A stretch of 64,000 nucleotides of DNA from Oscillospiraceae bacterium (GTDB taxonomy: Bacteria > Bacillota > Clostridia > Oscillospirales > Ruminococcaceae), in assembly GCA_017887325.1 (NCBI GenBank), contig JAGHIE010000011.1, forward strand, positions 62,001 through 126,000, given 5' to 3'. Below the pieces are notes generated by a model. The model saw nothing but the letters and a program-made list of their open reading frames with translations. It made no database searches and was not told the origin of the DNA. Shown one piece after another: positions 17,714 through 26,994 of the stretch. Numbering within the stretch: position 1 is the stretch's first letter; the number at the start of each line of letters is the position of its first letter. Both the position numbers and the translations under genes were made by a program.

Positions 17714-18520
17714 ATGAAACAAATTTTAAAATTTGAAAATGTGATTAAAAGATATCCAAATGGAGTACATGCATTAAACGGAGTTTCTTTTGAAATGAAA
17801 GAAGGAGAGTTTATATCTGTAATAGGCCCATCTGGATCAGGTAAATCAACTTTACTTAGAACTATAAATAAACTAATTACTATAAGTGAGGGTACAGTAG
17901 TTTTAGATGGAGAAAAAATTTCAGATAAAAAAGGAAAAGCATTGCGTTCACTTCGTAGAAAAGTTGGAATGATTTTCCAAAACTATAATTTAGTTTATAG
18001 TTTATCAGTACTTCAAAATGTATTGCATGGTCGTTTAGGGTTCATGAAAGGTTTTAAAGGAATATTTGGAATATACTCTGAAGAAGATAAGAAAAAGGCA
18101 TTGTCTTTGATAAAAGAATTAGGATTGGAACAATTTGCTTATAACAGAGCTTCTGATTTATCAGGTGGTCAAAAGCAAAGAGTTGGTATTGCAAGAGCTA
18201 TTATGCAAGAGCCAAAATTACTTTTATGTGATGAACCTATCGCTTCATTAGATCCATCTAGTGCAAAAACAATAATGGATTTATTAAAGGATATGACAAG
18301 TAAAAGAAATATAGCATGTATAGTTAACTTACATCAACTAGATGTCGCAATGAAATACTCTACTCGTATAATTGGTTTGTCTAAAGGAAAAATTGTATTT
18401 GATGATACACCAGACAAATTAACAGAAGAAGCTATTGAAAAAATATATGGCACATCTTATGAAAATTTGATGCTTGGAGGAGAAAAAAGTGAAAAAGAAG
18501 ATTCCTTTAATTGCGCATGA
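17714..18520 (+). CDS. phnC: Phosphonate ABC transporter ATP-binding protein
   Basis: A 268-residue ABC ATPase of the PhnC type. Walker A GPSGSGKST, Q-loop MIFQNYNLV, signature LSGGQKQRVGIARA, Walker B LLLCDEPIASLDP and the H-loop NLHQLD are intact. The EDKKKALSLIKELGL insert is usual for PhnC. The next permease gene begins inside its last 32 bases, in another frame, so the two are tightly coupled. Confidence 0.95.
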   Translation: MKQILKFENVIKRYPNGVHALNGVSFEMKEGEFISVIGPSGSGKSTLLRTINKLITISEGTVVLDGEKISDKKGKALRSLRRKVGMIFQNYNLVYSLSVLQNVLHGRLGFMKGFKGIFGIYSEEDKKKALSLIKELGLEQFAYNRASDLSGGQKQRVGIARAIMQEPKLLLCDEPIASLDPSSAKTIMDLLKDMTSKRNIACIVNLHQLDVAMKYSTRIIGLSKGKIVFDDTPDKLTEEAIEKIYGTSYENLMLGGEKSEKEDSFNCA

Positions 18521-19289
18521 TTTAAAAAAGATATACACTATATTTGCAGTAGTTGTTGTGGTGCTATTTATTGTATGTACTATATTGACAAATTTTAATG
18601 TAATGAGTCTGGTTTCTAATGGAGATGCATTTTGGAGTTTTATAACAAATGATTTTTTACCACCAAAACTTCCTAAAGCTTCTCGTATTCCAGGAGTTTT
18701 ATCAAGTGTATTAGTTACATTAGCATTAGCTTTATCTTCAACAACAATAGCAGCTATTTTAGCGATGTTTGTTGCATTATTTGGAAGCGAGAAGGTATCT
18801 CCTTTTCCAAAACTTGCAAAAGTTGTTCGTGGATTTGCTACCTTTTTAAGAAATATACCAGCTTTAGTTTGGGCTTTTATATTATTCTCATCTTTGGGAA
18901 TAGGTACAGGTGTAGGATTTGTGGCTTTATGTATAACAAGTTTTGCTTTTATGGTTAGGGCATTTGTTGAAACAATGGAAGATGTTTCACAAGATTGTGT
19001 TGAAAGTCTTTTAACAGTTGGAGGAACATTTCCACAAAGAGTATCTCAAGCAATATTACCATCTTGTTTAAGTGGATTTTTATCATGGTTTTTATACTGT
19101 GTTGAAGTTAATATAAGAGCTTCTACAATTGTTGGAATGGTAGGAGGCGGTGGAGTTGGTATGACATTGTTCTCCTATATTAAAAACTTTCAATACGATA
19201 TAGCTTTAAGCATTATTTTATTAATAGCATTAATGGTAATTGTTGTTGACCAAGTGACAAACATTCTCCGAAAGGAGCTTTTAAAATAA
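18489..19289 (+). CDS. phnE: Phosphonate ABC transporter permease 1
   Basis: A 266-residue integral membrane permease with about six hydrophobic segments (FAVVVVVLFIVCTIL near the N-terminus) and a coupling motif near VESLLTVGGTFPQRVSQAILP. GTG 18489 is preferred over TTG 18474 because GGAGGAG lies 6 bases upstream of the GTG. It overlaps phnC by 32 bases and its stop TAA shares a base with the next ATG (TAATG). Confidence 0.92.
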   Translation: MKKKIPLIAHDLKKIYTIFAVVVVVLFIVCTILTNFNVMSLVSNGDAFWSFITNDFLPPKLPKASRIPGVLSSVLVTLALALSSTTIAAILAMFVALFGSEKVSPFPKLAKVVRGFATFLRNIPALVWAFILFSSLGIGTGVGFVALCITSFAFMVRAFVETMEDVSQDCVESLLTVGGTFPQRVSQAILPSCLSGFLSWFLYCVEVNIRASTIVGMVGGGGVGMTLFSYIKNFQYDIALSIILLIALMVIVVDQVTNILRKELLK

Positions 19290-20101
19290 TGGAAAATGTG
19301 ATAATAGAAAAAAAGATTAATAAAAAGATACCAGTTAAATGTAAAAATAAAAGCAACTTTATTCCAATTTTTATGATAAGCGTTGCTATTCTTACAATAC
19401 TTAGCCTATTTTATTTGAATATTGATTGGGTAAAATTATTTTCAAGGGTTCCAGATATGGGACATGTATTTTGGCAATTAGGTCACTTAGATTTTTCTAA
19501 AATAGATTTAATATTTAGTTCACTATTAGAAACTATCTCTATTGCAGTATTATCATTGTTATATAGTTTAGTGTTAGGCATTATATTTGGAATGTTTGCT
19601 GCAAGGAATATATTTAAAATAAAAGCATTATCAATATTTACACAATCATTTTTTACATTTTTGAGAGCTGTACCAACACCAGTTTGGGTATTGTTGATGT
19701 TAGTTTGTTTAGGAATGGGCCCTGAAGCTGGGGTAGCAGGTCTTTGTGTACATACAACAGCTTTCTTTACAAAATCATTTGCTCAAAGTTTTGAAAGTAT
19801 ATCAGATGAAACTATTGAAGCATTAGAAGCAACAGGTGCTGGAAGATTATCAATATTTTTTAATGCAATAATTCCTACTGCATTATCACAAATAGTCGCA
19901 TGGGCTGGTATGAGATTAGAAACAAACTTTTCAGAATGTGCTATTTTGGGAATGGTTGGTGCTGGAGGTATAGGCTTTGTAATATCAAGTAGTCTTAAAG
20001 GTTATGACTATGGAACAGCTGGAGTTGCAATTTTACTTGTATTTATAATAGCTTATCTAATTGAAAGAATGTTTGTTAGAATAAAGAGAAGTATTAACTA
20101 G
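19289..20101 (+). CDS. phnE: Phosphonate ABC transporter permease 2
   Basis: The second PhnE-type permease, 270 residues, with a coupling motif in EALEATGAGRLSIFFNAIIP and the same GMVGAGGIGF ending of the transmembrane core that its partner has as GMVGGGGVGM. A start overlapping the previous stop codon implies co-translation. Two different permeases probably form a heterodimer; this PhnDCEE arrangement is common in Firmicutes. It is the last gene of the operon. Confidence 0.93.
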   Translation: MENVIIEKKINKKIPVKCKNKSNFIPIFMISVAILTILSLFYLNIDWVKLFSRVPDMGHVFWQLGHLDFSKIDLIFSSLLETISIAVLSLLYSLVLGIIFGMFAARNIFKIKALSIFTQSFFTFLRAVPTPVWVLLMLVCLGMGPEAGVAGLCVHTTAFFTKSFAQSFESISDETIEALEATGAGRLSIFFNAIIPTALSQIVAWAGMRLETNFSECAILGMVGAGGIGFVISSSLKGYDYGTAGVAILLVFIIAYLIERMFVRIKRSIN

Positions 20102-20150
20102 TTTATATATAATTTTTGCTTGCCTAGTAAATTACATAGATTTCATTTTC

Positions 20151-20185
20151 AAAAAGAGTCGAATATTTATTCGGCTCTTTTTCTT
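20151..20185 (+). terminator. Terminator of the phosphonate operon
   Basis: AAAAAGAGTCGAAT pairs with ATTCGGCTCTTTTT (one G-T pair) around a short ATTT loop, 50 bases after phnE2. It is GC-richer than the surroundings. Confidence 0.88.
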
Positions 20186-20254
20186 TGTATATTTTGATGT
20201 ATTTATACATATTTTGAAAGAATATATGTATAAATATAAATAAAATTATGAAAA

Positions 20255-20272
20255 ATAGAATAAATATTCATT
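20255..20272 (+). promoter_or_regulatory. Predicted ArgR box upstream of argC
   Basis: ATAGAATAAATATTCATT matches the ARG-box pattern WNTGAATWWWWATTCANW with one mismatch. It sits 7 bases upstream of the -35 box. Its right half is also part of a 12-bp inverted repeat (20264-20275 with 20287-20298) that reaches into the promoter spacer, so two operators may cooperate. Confidence 0.6.
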
Positions 20273-20279
20273 ATTACAC

Positions 20280-20308
20280 TTGAAAAAATAATGAATATGG
20301 TGTAATAT
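20280..20308 (+). promoter_or_regulatory. Predicted argC promoter
   Basis: TTGAAA (20280-20285), a 17-base spacer, then TAATAT (20303-20308). The leader to the argC start is about 60 bases. Confidence 0.65.
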
Positions 20309-20373
20309 TTATACATAATATTGTTTATTAAATAAATAATTATACACTTATATGCGAAAAAGGTGGGGGATAT

Positions 20374-21303
20374 ATGAAAAGTGTATTCATTGATGGTAGT
20401 GCTGGTACTACAGGGTTGAGATTAAAACAAAGATTGGAAAAACGAAATGATATAAAGTTAATACAAATAGATGAAAAACATAGAAAAGATATTGAGTATA
20501 GAAAAGAAGCTATTAATAGTGCAGATGCTGTTGTTTTATGTTTACCTGATGATGCATCAAAAGAAGCAATAAAATTAGTTGAAAATAATAATACAGTAAT
20601 AATAGATACATCTACAGCACATAGAACAAATGAAGATTGGGTATATGGATTGGCTCAGTTAAATGATAATCAAAAAGAAAAAATAAAAACATCAAAGAAA
20701 ATAGCAGTTCCTGGTTGTCATGCTTGTGGATTTATTTCTTTGATTTATCCATTAATAAGTTCAAGTATATTGAGCAAAGAAATTCAAATAAACTGTTTTT
20801 CATTGACAGGTTTTAGTGGTGGTGGAAAGAAAATGATTGCTGATTATGAAGAAAATCAAAGCAATCTACTAAAAGCACCTAGACTATATGGACTTTCACA
20901 ACAACATAAGCATTTAAAAGAAATGAATAAAATTACAGGTCTAGAAAAATTTCCAGTATTTGCACCAATAGTGTCAAATTTTTACAGTGGTATGGAAGTA
21001 ATGATTCCGTTAACATCATCACAACTTAATTATGGCGTAACTATAGATGATATAAAAAATACTTACAAAAATCATTATACTGATAAAATTATAAAATATG
21101 TTGATGATTGTTCAGAGGATGGATTTTTATCAGCAGTCGCATTTCAAGGAAAAGACAATATGCAAATTACTGTTCAAGGTAATGATGAAAGATTTATGTT
21201 AATAGCAAGATATGATAATTTGGGAAAAGGTGCTTCTGGTTCTGCACTTGAATGTTTAAATTTATCTTTAGGATTTGAACATTATTTAGGTCTTGAATTA
21301 TAA
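20374..21303 (+). CDS. argC: N-acetyl-gamma-glutamyl-phosphate reductase (short, type 2)
   Basis: A 309-residue ArgC of the short class, which lacks the extra segments of the 345-residue type. It reduces N-acetylglutamyl phosphate to the semialdehyde with NADPH. The nucleotide-binding start is FIDGSAGTTGLRL, the active-site Cys lies in AVPGCHACGF, and SFSGGGKK-like glycines follow. The start ATG is preceded by a strong GGTGGGGG site. First gene of the argCJBDF operon. Confidence 0.93.
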   Translation: MKSVFIDGSAGTTGLRLKQRLEKRNDIKLIQIDEKHRKDIEYRKEAINSADAVVLCLPDDASKEAIKLVENNNTVIIDTSTAHRTNEDWVYGLAQLNDNQKEKIKTSKKIAVPGCHACGFISLIYPLISSSILSKEIQINCFSLTGFSGGGKKMIADYEENQSNLLKAPRLYGLSQQHKHLKEMNKITGLEKFPVFAPIVSNFYSGMEVMIPLTSSQLNYGVTIDDIKNTYKNHYTDKIIKYVDDCSEDGFLSAVAFQGKDNMQITVQGNDERFMLIARYDNLGKGASGSALECLNLSLGFEHYLGLEL

Positions 21304-21317
21304 GAGGGGGATTTATA

Positions 21318-22529
21318 ATGAAATTAATAAATGGAGGAGTTTGTGCTCCAAAAGGTTTTTTATCAAGTGGAATACATTGTGGAATAAGAAAAAATAAAAG
21401 TAAAAAAGATTTAGCTTTAATATATAGTGAAACTATTGCAAACGCAGCTAGTGTTTACACATTAAATGAAGTCAAAGGTGCACCGATAATTGTTACAAAA
21501 GAACATTTAAAAGATGGAAAAGCACAAGCAATTATTTGTAATAGTGGTAACGCAAACACTTGTAATGCTAACGGAATAGAAATAGCAAAACAAATGAGTA
21601 ATATTATAGCTAGTGAGTTAAAAATATCACCAAAAGACGTAATTGTTGCCTCAACAGGAGTTATTGGTAATCCTTTAGATATTACACCTATTGTAAATGG
21701 TGCAAATAACTTAGTACATAGTTTAGGAAAAAACTCTATTGATAGTGCAGAAGCTATTATGACAACAGATACAAAAGTAAAAGAAATAGCAGTAGAATTT
21801 GAAATTGACGGAAAAATTTGTCATATGGGTGGTATTGCAAAAGGATCTGGAATGATTCATCCGGATATGGCCACTATGTTAGTTTTTATAACAACAGATT
21901 GTAACATTAGTCAGGAAATGTTACAAAAAGCATTATCTACAGATATAAACGAAACTTTTAATATGGTGAGTGTAGACGGTGATACATCAACAAATGATAT
22001 GGTTAGCATTATGGCTAACGGCTTAGCAGAAAATAAAGAAATTACACAAGATGATGATAATTTTAAAACATTTATGAAAGCTTTAAATACAATTACAGTT
22101 TATTTATGTCGTTGTATTGCTGGAGACGGAGAAGGTGCTACAAAACTATTAGAATGTAAAGTTAGTGGAGCTAAGAGTATTACAACTGCTAAAAATGTTG
22201 CTAAAAGTATAATATGTTCATCTTTGGTAAAAACTGCAATGTTTGGAGCAGATGCAAACTGGGGTAGGATTTTGTGTGCTATAGGATATAGCAAAGAAAA
22301 TGTAGCTATTGATAAAATAGATGTTTACTTTAAATCTGATAAAGGTGAAATTTTAGTTTGCAAAAATGGTGCAGGGGTAGCTTTTAGTGAAGAAAAAGCT
22401 AAAGAAATATTACTTGAAAAAGAAATAGAGATTATTGTAAATCTTAATGATGGAGATAACAGTACAACTGCTTGGGGTTGTGATTTAACATATGATTATG
22501 TAAAAATCAACGGAGATTATAGAACATAG
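21318..22529 (+). CDS. argJ: Glutamate N-acetyltransferase / amino-acid acetyltransferase
   Basis: A 403-residue ArgJ that recycles the acetyl group from N-acetylornithine to glutamate. The autocleavage site is visible in KGSGMIHPDMATMLVF, where the Thr of ATML becomes the nucleophile of the beta chain. GDGEGATKLLE and GADANWGRILCAIGYS are further hallmarks. Without an argA-type gene in the window, it may also make the first N-acetylglutamate from acetyl-CoA, but mono- versus bifunctional cannot be told by eye. 14 bases after argC. Confidence 0.95.
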   Translation: MKLINGGVCAPKGFLSSGIHCGIRKNKSKKDLALIYSETIANAASVYTLNEVKGAPIIVTKEHLKDGKAQAIICNSGNANTCNANGIEIAKQMSNIIASELKISPKDVIVASTGVIGNPLDITPIVNGANNLVHSLGKNSIDSAEAIMTTDTKVKEIAVEFEIDGKICHMGGIAKGSGMIHPDMATMLVFITTDCNISQEMLQKALSTDINETFNMVSVDGDTSTNDMVSIMANGLAENKEITQDDDNFKTFMKALNTITVYLCRCIAGDGEGATKLLECKVSGAKSITTAKNVAKSIICSSLVKTAMFGADANWGRILCAIGYSKENVAIDKIDVYFKSDKGEILVCKNGAGVAFSEEKAKEILLEKEIEIIVNLNDGDNSTTAWGCDLTYDYVKINGDYRT

Positions 22530-22549
22530 TTTGAAAAAGAGGGATAGAT

Positions 22550-23410
22550 ATGAAAATTTCTAATGCAGATAGGGCAAGAATTTTGGTTCACGCTTTACCA
22601 TATATACAACAATATAATGGAAAGATTGTTGTAGTTAAGTATGGTGGTAATGCAATGATAAATGATGATTTAAAAGACTCAGTTATGAGAGATATTGTAT
22701 TGATGTCTTTAGTTGGTATTAAAGTTGTATTAGTACATGGTGGAGGACCTGAAATTACAAATTTACTACAAAAAATAGGTAAAAAAACAGAGTTTGTAGA
22801 TGGGCTAAGAGTTACAGACGAAGAAACAGCACAAGTTGTTCAAATGATATTAGCTGGAAAAATTAATAAGAATTTAGTGAATTTAATTCAAGCTAGAGGT
22901 GGAAAAGCTATAGGGTTATCTGGTGCTGACGGACATATGATTTTAGCAGAGAAAAAAGATGAGAGATTAGGATATGTGGGAGATATCACACAAGTAAATA
23001 CACAAATAATTTTAGATGTGTTAGAAAAAGGATATATTCCAGTTATTTCAACAGTTGGTTGTGATAAGCAAGGTAATGTTTACAACATAAATGCTGATAC
23101 AGCATCTGCTAAAATTGCAGGAGAATTGCAGGCTGAAAGTTTAATTTCTATGACAGATATTAGTGGAATATTAAAGGATAAAGATGATAAAGATACATTA
23201 ATTTCATCTGTAAATATATCAGAAGCTAAAAAGTTAATAGAAGAAGGTATTGTGGCAGGTGGAATGATTCCAAAGGTTGAATGTTGTGTTAATGCTATTA
23301 ATTGGGGAGTAAAAAAAGTATTTATCATTGACGGAACAATTCCACATGCAATATTGATGGAAACTTTAACAGATGAAGGTATAGGAACAATGTTTACAAA
23401 AGGAGAATAG
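22550..23410 (+). CDS. argB: Acetylglutamate kinase
   Basis: A 286-residue amino-acid kinase that phosphorylates N-acetylglutamate. Seen are VVKYGGNAM (phosphate-binding Lys), LVHGGGPEI, GLSGADG and a GGMIPKVECC segment near the C-terminus. An extended N-terminal helix of about 20 residues is typical of the arginine-inhibited, hexameric form, suggesting feedback control by arginine. It lies between argJ (20 bases) and argD (4 bases). Confidence 0.95.
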   Translation: MKISNADRARILVHALPYIQQYNGKIVVVKYGGNAMINDDLKDSVMRDIVLMSLVGIKVVLVHGGGPEITNLLQKIGKKTEFVDGLRVTDEETAQVVQMILAGKINKNLVNLIQARGGKAIGLSGADGHMILAEKKDERLGYVGDITQVNTQIILDVLEKGYIPVISTVGCDKQGNVYNINADTASAKIAGELQAESLISMTDISGILKDKDDKDTLISSVNISEAKKLIEEGIVAGGMIPKVECCVNAINWGVKKVFIIDGTIPHAILMETLTDEGIGTMFTKGE

Positions 23411-23414
23411 AAAA

Positions 23415-24581
23415 ATGGAACTTACAAAAGAGTGGGATAAGGAGTATATAGCAAATACATATAATAGATTTCCAGTATGTATTACAAAAGGAAAAGGTTC
23501 TATTTTAACAGATGATGAAGGAAAAGATTATATAGATTTGGGTAGTGGTATAGCTGTTAATACATTTGGGGCTTGTGATGATAATTGGATAACAGCTGTA
23601 ACAAACCAATTAAATAGTTTAGTACACACATCAAATTTATATTACACAGAGCCTTGTGCACAACTTGCTAAAATTTTATGTGAAAAAACAGGAATGAAAA
23701 AAGTTTTCTTTTCAAACTCAGGAGCAGAAGCAAATGAATGTGCAATAAAAGTTGCAAGAAAATATGCAAATAAAACTTTGGGTGAAGATTATTACAATAT
23801 TATAACTTTAAAGGCGAGTTTTCATGGTAGAACAATCACTACTCTTTCAGCCACAGGGCAAGATGTTTTTCATACACAGTTTAAACCTTTGACAGAAGGA
23901 TTTTTATATGCAAATCCTAATGATATAGAAGATATGGAGCAGCTTCTAAAGTCAAATAAATGTGCCGGTATTATGTTAGAAGTAGTACAAGGTGAAGGTG
24001 GGGTAAATGCTTTAGATTTTGATTATTTAAAGCAAGTTGAAAAATTAGCAGAGAAATATAAAGTTGTATTAATCGTTGATGAAGTTCAATGTGGTAATGG
24101 CAGAACAGGAAAATTATATGGATATATGCATAGTGGAATAAATCCAGATATTGTAACAACAGCAAAAGGTTTAGGTGGAGGATTACCTATAGGAGCTACA
24201 ATGTTAGGTGAAAAGGTTAAAGATGTATATGTAGCAGGTGACCATGGCTCAACATTTGGAGGGAATCCTGTTTGTTGTGCTGGTGCTATTAATGTTATAA
24301 ATCGTTTAGATGATGAGTTGTTAGATGATGTTTTAGAAAAATCAAAGATGATTTATGATGAGTTAGAACATAGTAGTGGAGTTATTTCAATTACAGGTTT
24401 AGGTTTAATGCTTGGAATAGAAACTAAAAGAAATGCAGATGAAATTGTAAAAGAATGTATTGAAAATGGAGTTTTAGTATTAAAAGCTAAAAATAAAATT
24501 AGACTTTTACCTGCACTTAACATACCAAAAGAAGAACTTTTAAAAGCATTAAAAGTTTTAAAAATAGCTTGTGAAAAATAA
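23415..24581 (+). CDS. argD: Acetylornithine aminotransferase
   Basis: A 388-residue class III PLP aminotransferase. It makes N-acetylornithine from the semialdehyde with glutamate as donor. [37 protein letters not shown] and the PLP lysine in [14 protein letters not shown] are in order, and [11 protein letters not shown] follows. AAAGGAG lies 8-12 bases upstream of the ATG. Part of argCJBDF. Confidence 0.95.
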   Translation: MELTKEWDKEYIANTYNRFPVCITKGKGSILTDDEGKDYIDLGSGIAVNTFGACDDNWITAVTNQLNSLVHTSNLYYTEPCAQLAKILCEKTGMKKVFFSNSGAEANECAIKVARKYANKTLGEDYYNIITLKASFHGRTITTLSATGQDVFHTQFKPLTEGFLYANPNDIEDMEQLLKSNKCAGIMLEVVQGEGGVNALDFDYLKQVEKLAEKYKVVLIVDEVQCGNGRTGKLYGYMHSGINPDIVTTAKGLGGGLPIGATMLGEKVKDVYVAGDHGSTFGGNPVCCAGAINVINRLDDELLDDVLEKSKMIYDELEHSSGVISITGLGLMLGIETKRNADEIVKECIENGVLVLKAKNKIRLLPALNIPKEELLKALKVLKIACEK

Positions 24582-24598
24582 TATTGGGGGATAAGGTT

Positions 24599-25582
24599 AT
24601 GAGTATAAAAGGAAAAAGCTTTTTAAAATTATTAGATTTTACACCAGAAGAAATTTCTGATTTAATAGATTTTTCAGCCGAATTAAAAGAAAAGAAAAAA
24701 CAAGGAATCCCACATCGTTTATGTGAAGGAAAAAACATTGTATTGTTGTTTGAAAAAGCAAGTACAAGAACTCGTTGTGCATTTGAGGTTGCTGGATATG
24801 ATTTAGGTATGGGTGTAACTTATTTAGACCCTGCTGGTTCTCAAATGGGCAATAAAGAGAGTATAGAAGATACTGCAAAAGTATTGGGTAGAATGTATGA
24901 CGGAATAGAATATCGTGGTTTCTCTCAAGATATTGTTGAAGAATTAGCAAAATATGCAGGAGTACCAGTTTGGAATGGTTTGACAGATGAATTTCACCCT
25001 ACACAAATACTAGCTGATTTTCTAACTATAAAAGAGCATTTTGGAAAATTAAAAGGTATTAATTTTGTATTTATGGGTGATGCAAGATTTAATATGGGTA
25101 ACTCTTTAATGGTAGGTTGTGCAAAAATGGGAATTAACTTTACTGCTTGTACAAACAAAAAGTATTTTCCAAATAAAGAATTAACTCAAAAATGTTTAGA
25201 AATTGCAAAAGAAACAGGTAGTACAATAATATTTGAAGAAGATGTTGATAAAGCTGTAAAAAATGCTGATGTTATCTGTACTGATGTTTGGGTATCAATG
25301 GGTGAAAAGAAAGAAGTTTGGAAAGAGCGTATAGAAGAATTATTACCATATCAAGTAAATAAAGAAGTTATGAAAAAAGCAGGAGAAAATGCAATATTTA
25401 TGCATTGTTTACCAGCTTTTCACGATAAAAAAACTACTATTGGAAAACAAATTTGTGATGAATTTGGTTTAGAGGCACTAGAAGTGACAGATGATGTATT
25501 TACAAGTAAGCAATCTGTAGTTTTTCAAGAAGCAGAAAATAGAATGCATACAATAAAAGCAGTTATGGCTTCTACATTATAA
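24599..25582 (+). CDS. argF: Ornithine carbamoyltransferase
   Basis: A 327-residue transcarbamoylase producing citrulline. The carbamoyl-phosphate motif is [10 protein letters not shown], the HPTQ motif reads [10 protein letters not shown], and the ornithine loop is [12 protein letters not shown] 24599 is chosen because GGGGGATAAGG precedes it; the upstream TTG 24584 overlaps that site. The catabolic paralogue ArcB cannot be excluded by sequence alone, but its place at the end of argCJBD argues for biosynthesis. Confidence 0.93.
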   Translation: MSIKGKSFLKLLDFTPEEISDLIDFSAELKEKKKQGIPHRLCEGKNIVLLFEKASTRTRCAFEVAGYDLGMGVTYLDPAGSQMGNKESIEDTAKVLGRMYDGIEYRGFSQDIVEELAKYAGVPVWNGLTDEFHPTQILADFLTIKEHFGKLKGINFVFMGDARFNMGNSLMVGCAKMGINFTACTNKKYFPNKELTQKCLEIAKETGSTIIFEEDVDKAVKNADVICTDVWVSMGEKKEVWKERIEELLPYQVNKEVMKKAGENAIFMHCLPAFHDKKTTIGKQICDEFGLEALEVTDDVFTSKQSVVFQEAENRMHTIKAVMASTL

Positions 25583-25590
25583 TGAATATT

Positions 25591-25608
25591 ATTGAATATT
25601 TATTTAGT
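25591..25608 (+). promoter_or_regulatory. Predicted ArgR box in the argF-argG gap
   Basis: ATTGAATATTTATTTAGT fits WNTGAATWWWWATTCANW with one mismatch. It is about 90 bases upstream of the argG promoter, and overlaps the left arm of the perfect palindrome at 25602-25632. Confidence 0.5.
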
Positions 25609-25632
25609 AATATTTAATAAATATTACTAAAT
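25602..25632. repeat. Perfect 14-bp inverted repeat after argF
   Basis: Arms ATTTAGTAATATTT and AAATATTACTAAAT with an AAT centre. There is no T-run after it on either strand, so it is a poor terminator. It may be an operator for argGH or a 3' stabilising hairpin for the argCJBDF mRNA. Confidence 0.6.
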
Positions 25633-25698
25633 ATGCACTATAATACAGGCGTGAATTTGTATAATAGTATAAAATTTGCATAAATATAAAATAAACGC

Positions 25699-25727
25699 TT
25701 GAAAATTAGTATAAATATGCGTATAAT
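25699..25727 (+). promoter_or_regulatory. Predicted argG promoter
   Basis: TTGAAA (25699-25704), 17 bases, TATAAT (25722-25727), 37 bases before the argG start. This shows that argGH is a separate transcription unit. Confidence 0.7.
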
Positions 25728-25763
25728 ATGTATAAAGATACAAATTGAGGAGTTGAATATAAT

Positions 25764-26975
25764 ATGAAAAAATACAATAAAGTTGTTTTAGCATATTCTG
25801 GGGGATTAGATACATCAATTATTATTCCATGGTTAAAAGATAATTATGGTTGTGAAGTAATTTGTGTTGCTGGAAATGTGGGACAAGATGCAGAATTAGA
25901 AGGATTAGAAGAAAGAGCTTTAAAAACAGGAGCTTCTAAATTATATATAGAAGATATACAAGAAGAATTTGTAAATGATTTTGTTTTTCCAACATTAAAA
26001 GCTGGAGCTAAATATGAAAATTATTTATTAGGAACAGCTTTTGCAAGACCTCCTATTGCTAAAAGAATAGTAGAAATTGCAAAAAAAGAAGGAGCAGATG
26101 CTATTTGTCATGGTTGTACTGGTAAAGGTAATGACCAAGTTCGTTTCGAATTAACAATCAAAGCTTTTGCGCCTGATATGCCTATTATTGCTCCTTGGAG
26201 AATTTGGGATATTAAATCTCGTGATGAAGAAATTGAATATGCAATTTCAAAAAATATTCCAATAAAATTAACTAAAGAAACAAATTATTCCAAAGATATG
26301 AATTTATGGCATTTATCACACGAAGGACTTGATTTAGAAAATCCAGCTAATGAACCTTTATATAACAAAGAAGGTTTCTTAGAAATGGGAGTTTCTCCAG
26401 AACAAGCACCTGATAAACCAACTTACATCGATATTTACTTTGAAAAAGGTATTCCAACTAAATTAAATGGTGAAGAAATCAATGGTGTTGACTTAATTAA
26501 AACACTTAATAAAATAGGTGGAGAAAATGGTATTGGTTTATTAGATATTGTAGAAAACAGACTAGTTGGTATGAAATCTCGTGGTGTATATGAAACTCCA
26601 GGTGGTACAATCTTATATCATGCACATGAAGTTTTAGAAACAATTTGTTTAGATAAAATGACACAACACTACAAACAAAAATTAGCATTAGAATTTGCTG
26701 ATTTAGTTTACAATGGTTTATGGTACACACCATTAAGAGAAGCTATGAGTGCTTTTGTTGATGAAACACAAAAAACTGTTACAGGTAATGTAAAACTAAA
26801 ATTATACAAAGGTAATATTATAAATGCAGGTGTAACTTCTGATTACAGTTTATATAGTGAAGAGGTTGCAACTTTTGATGAAGATGATGTATATAATCAA
26901 AAAGATGCAGAAGGATTTATCAATTTATTCGGTTTACCAATTAAAGTAAAAGCACAAATGGATAAGAATAAATAA
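25764..26975 (+). CDS. argG: Argininosuccinate synthase
   Basis: A 403-residue enzyme joining citrulline and aspartate with ATP. The N-type ATP pyrophosphatase loop [14 protein letters not shown] lies at residues 9-22; [15 protein letters not shown] and [10 protein letters not shown] are family blocks. GAGGAG precedes the ATG by about 11 bases. First gene of argGH, with argH 19 bases on. Confidence 0.96.
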   Translation: MKKYNKVVLAYSGGLDTSIIIPWLKDNYGCEVICVAGNVGQDAELEGLEERALKTGASKLYIEDIQEEFVNDFVFPTLKAGAKYENYLLGTAFARPPIAKRIVEIAKKEGADAICHGCTGKGNDQVRFELTIKAFAPDMPIIAPWRIWDIKSRDEEIEYAISKNIPIKLTKETNYSKDMNLWHLSHEGLDLENPANEPLYNKEGFLEMGVSPEQAPDKPTYIDIYFEKGIPTKLNGEEINGVDLIKTLNKIGGENGIGLLDIVENRLVGMKSRGVYETPGGTILYHAHEVLETICLDKMTQHYKQKLALEFADLVYNGLWYTPLREAMSAFVDETQKTVTGNVKLKLYKGNIINAGVTSDYSLYSEEVATFDEDDVYNQKDAEGFINLFGLPIKVKAQMDKNK

Positions 26976-26994
26976 AACTAAGAGGAGTGCTATT

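Noticed and set aside
25627-25818. Small minus-strand frame over the argF-argG gap
   Set aside because: No binding site, biased AT-rich composition, and it covers a good argG promoter and the argG start.
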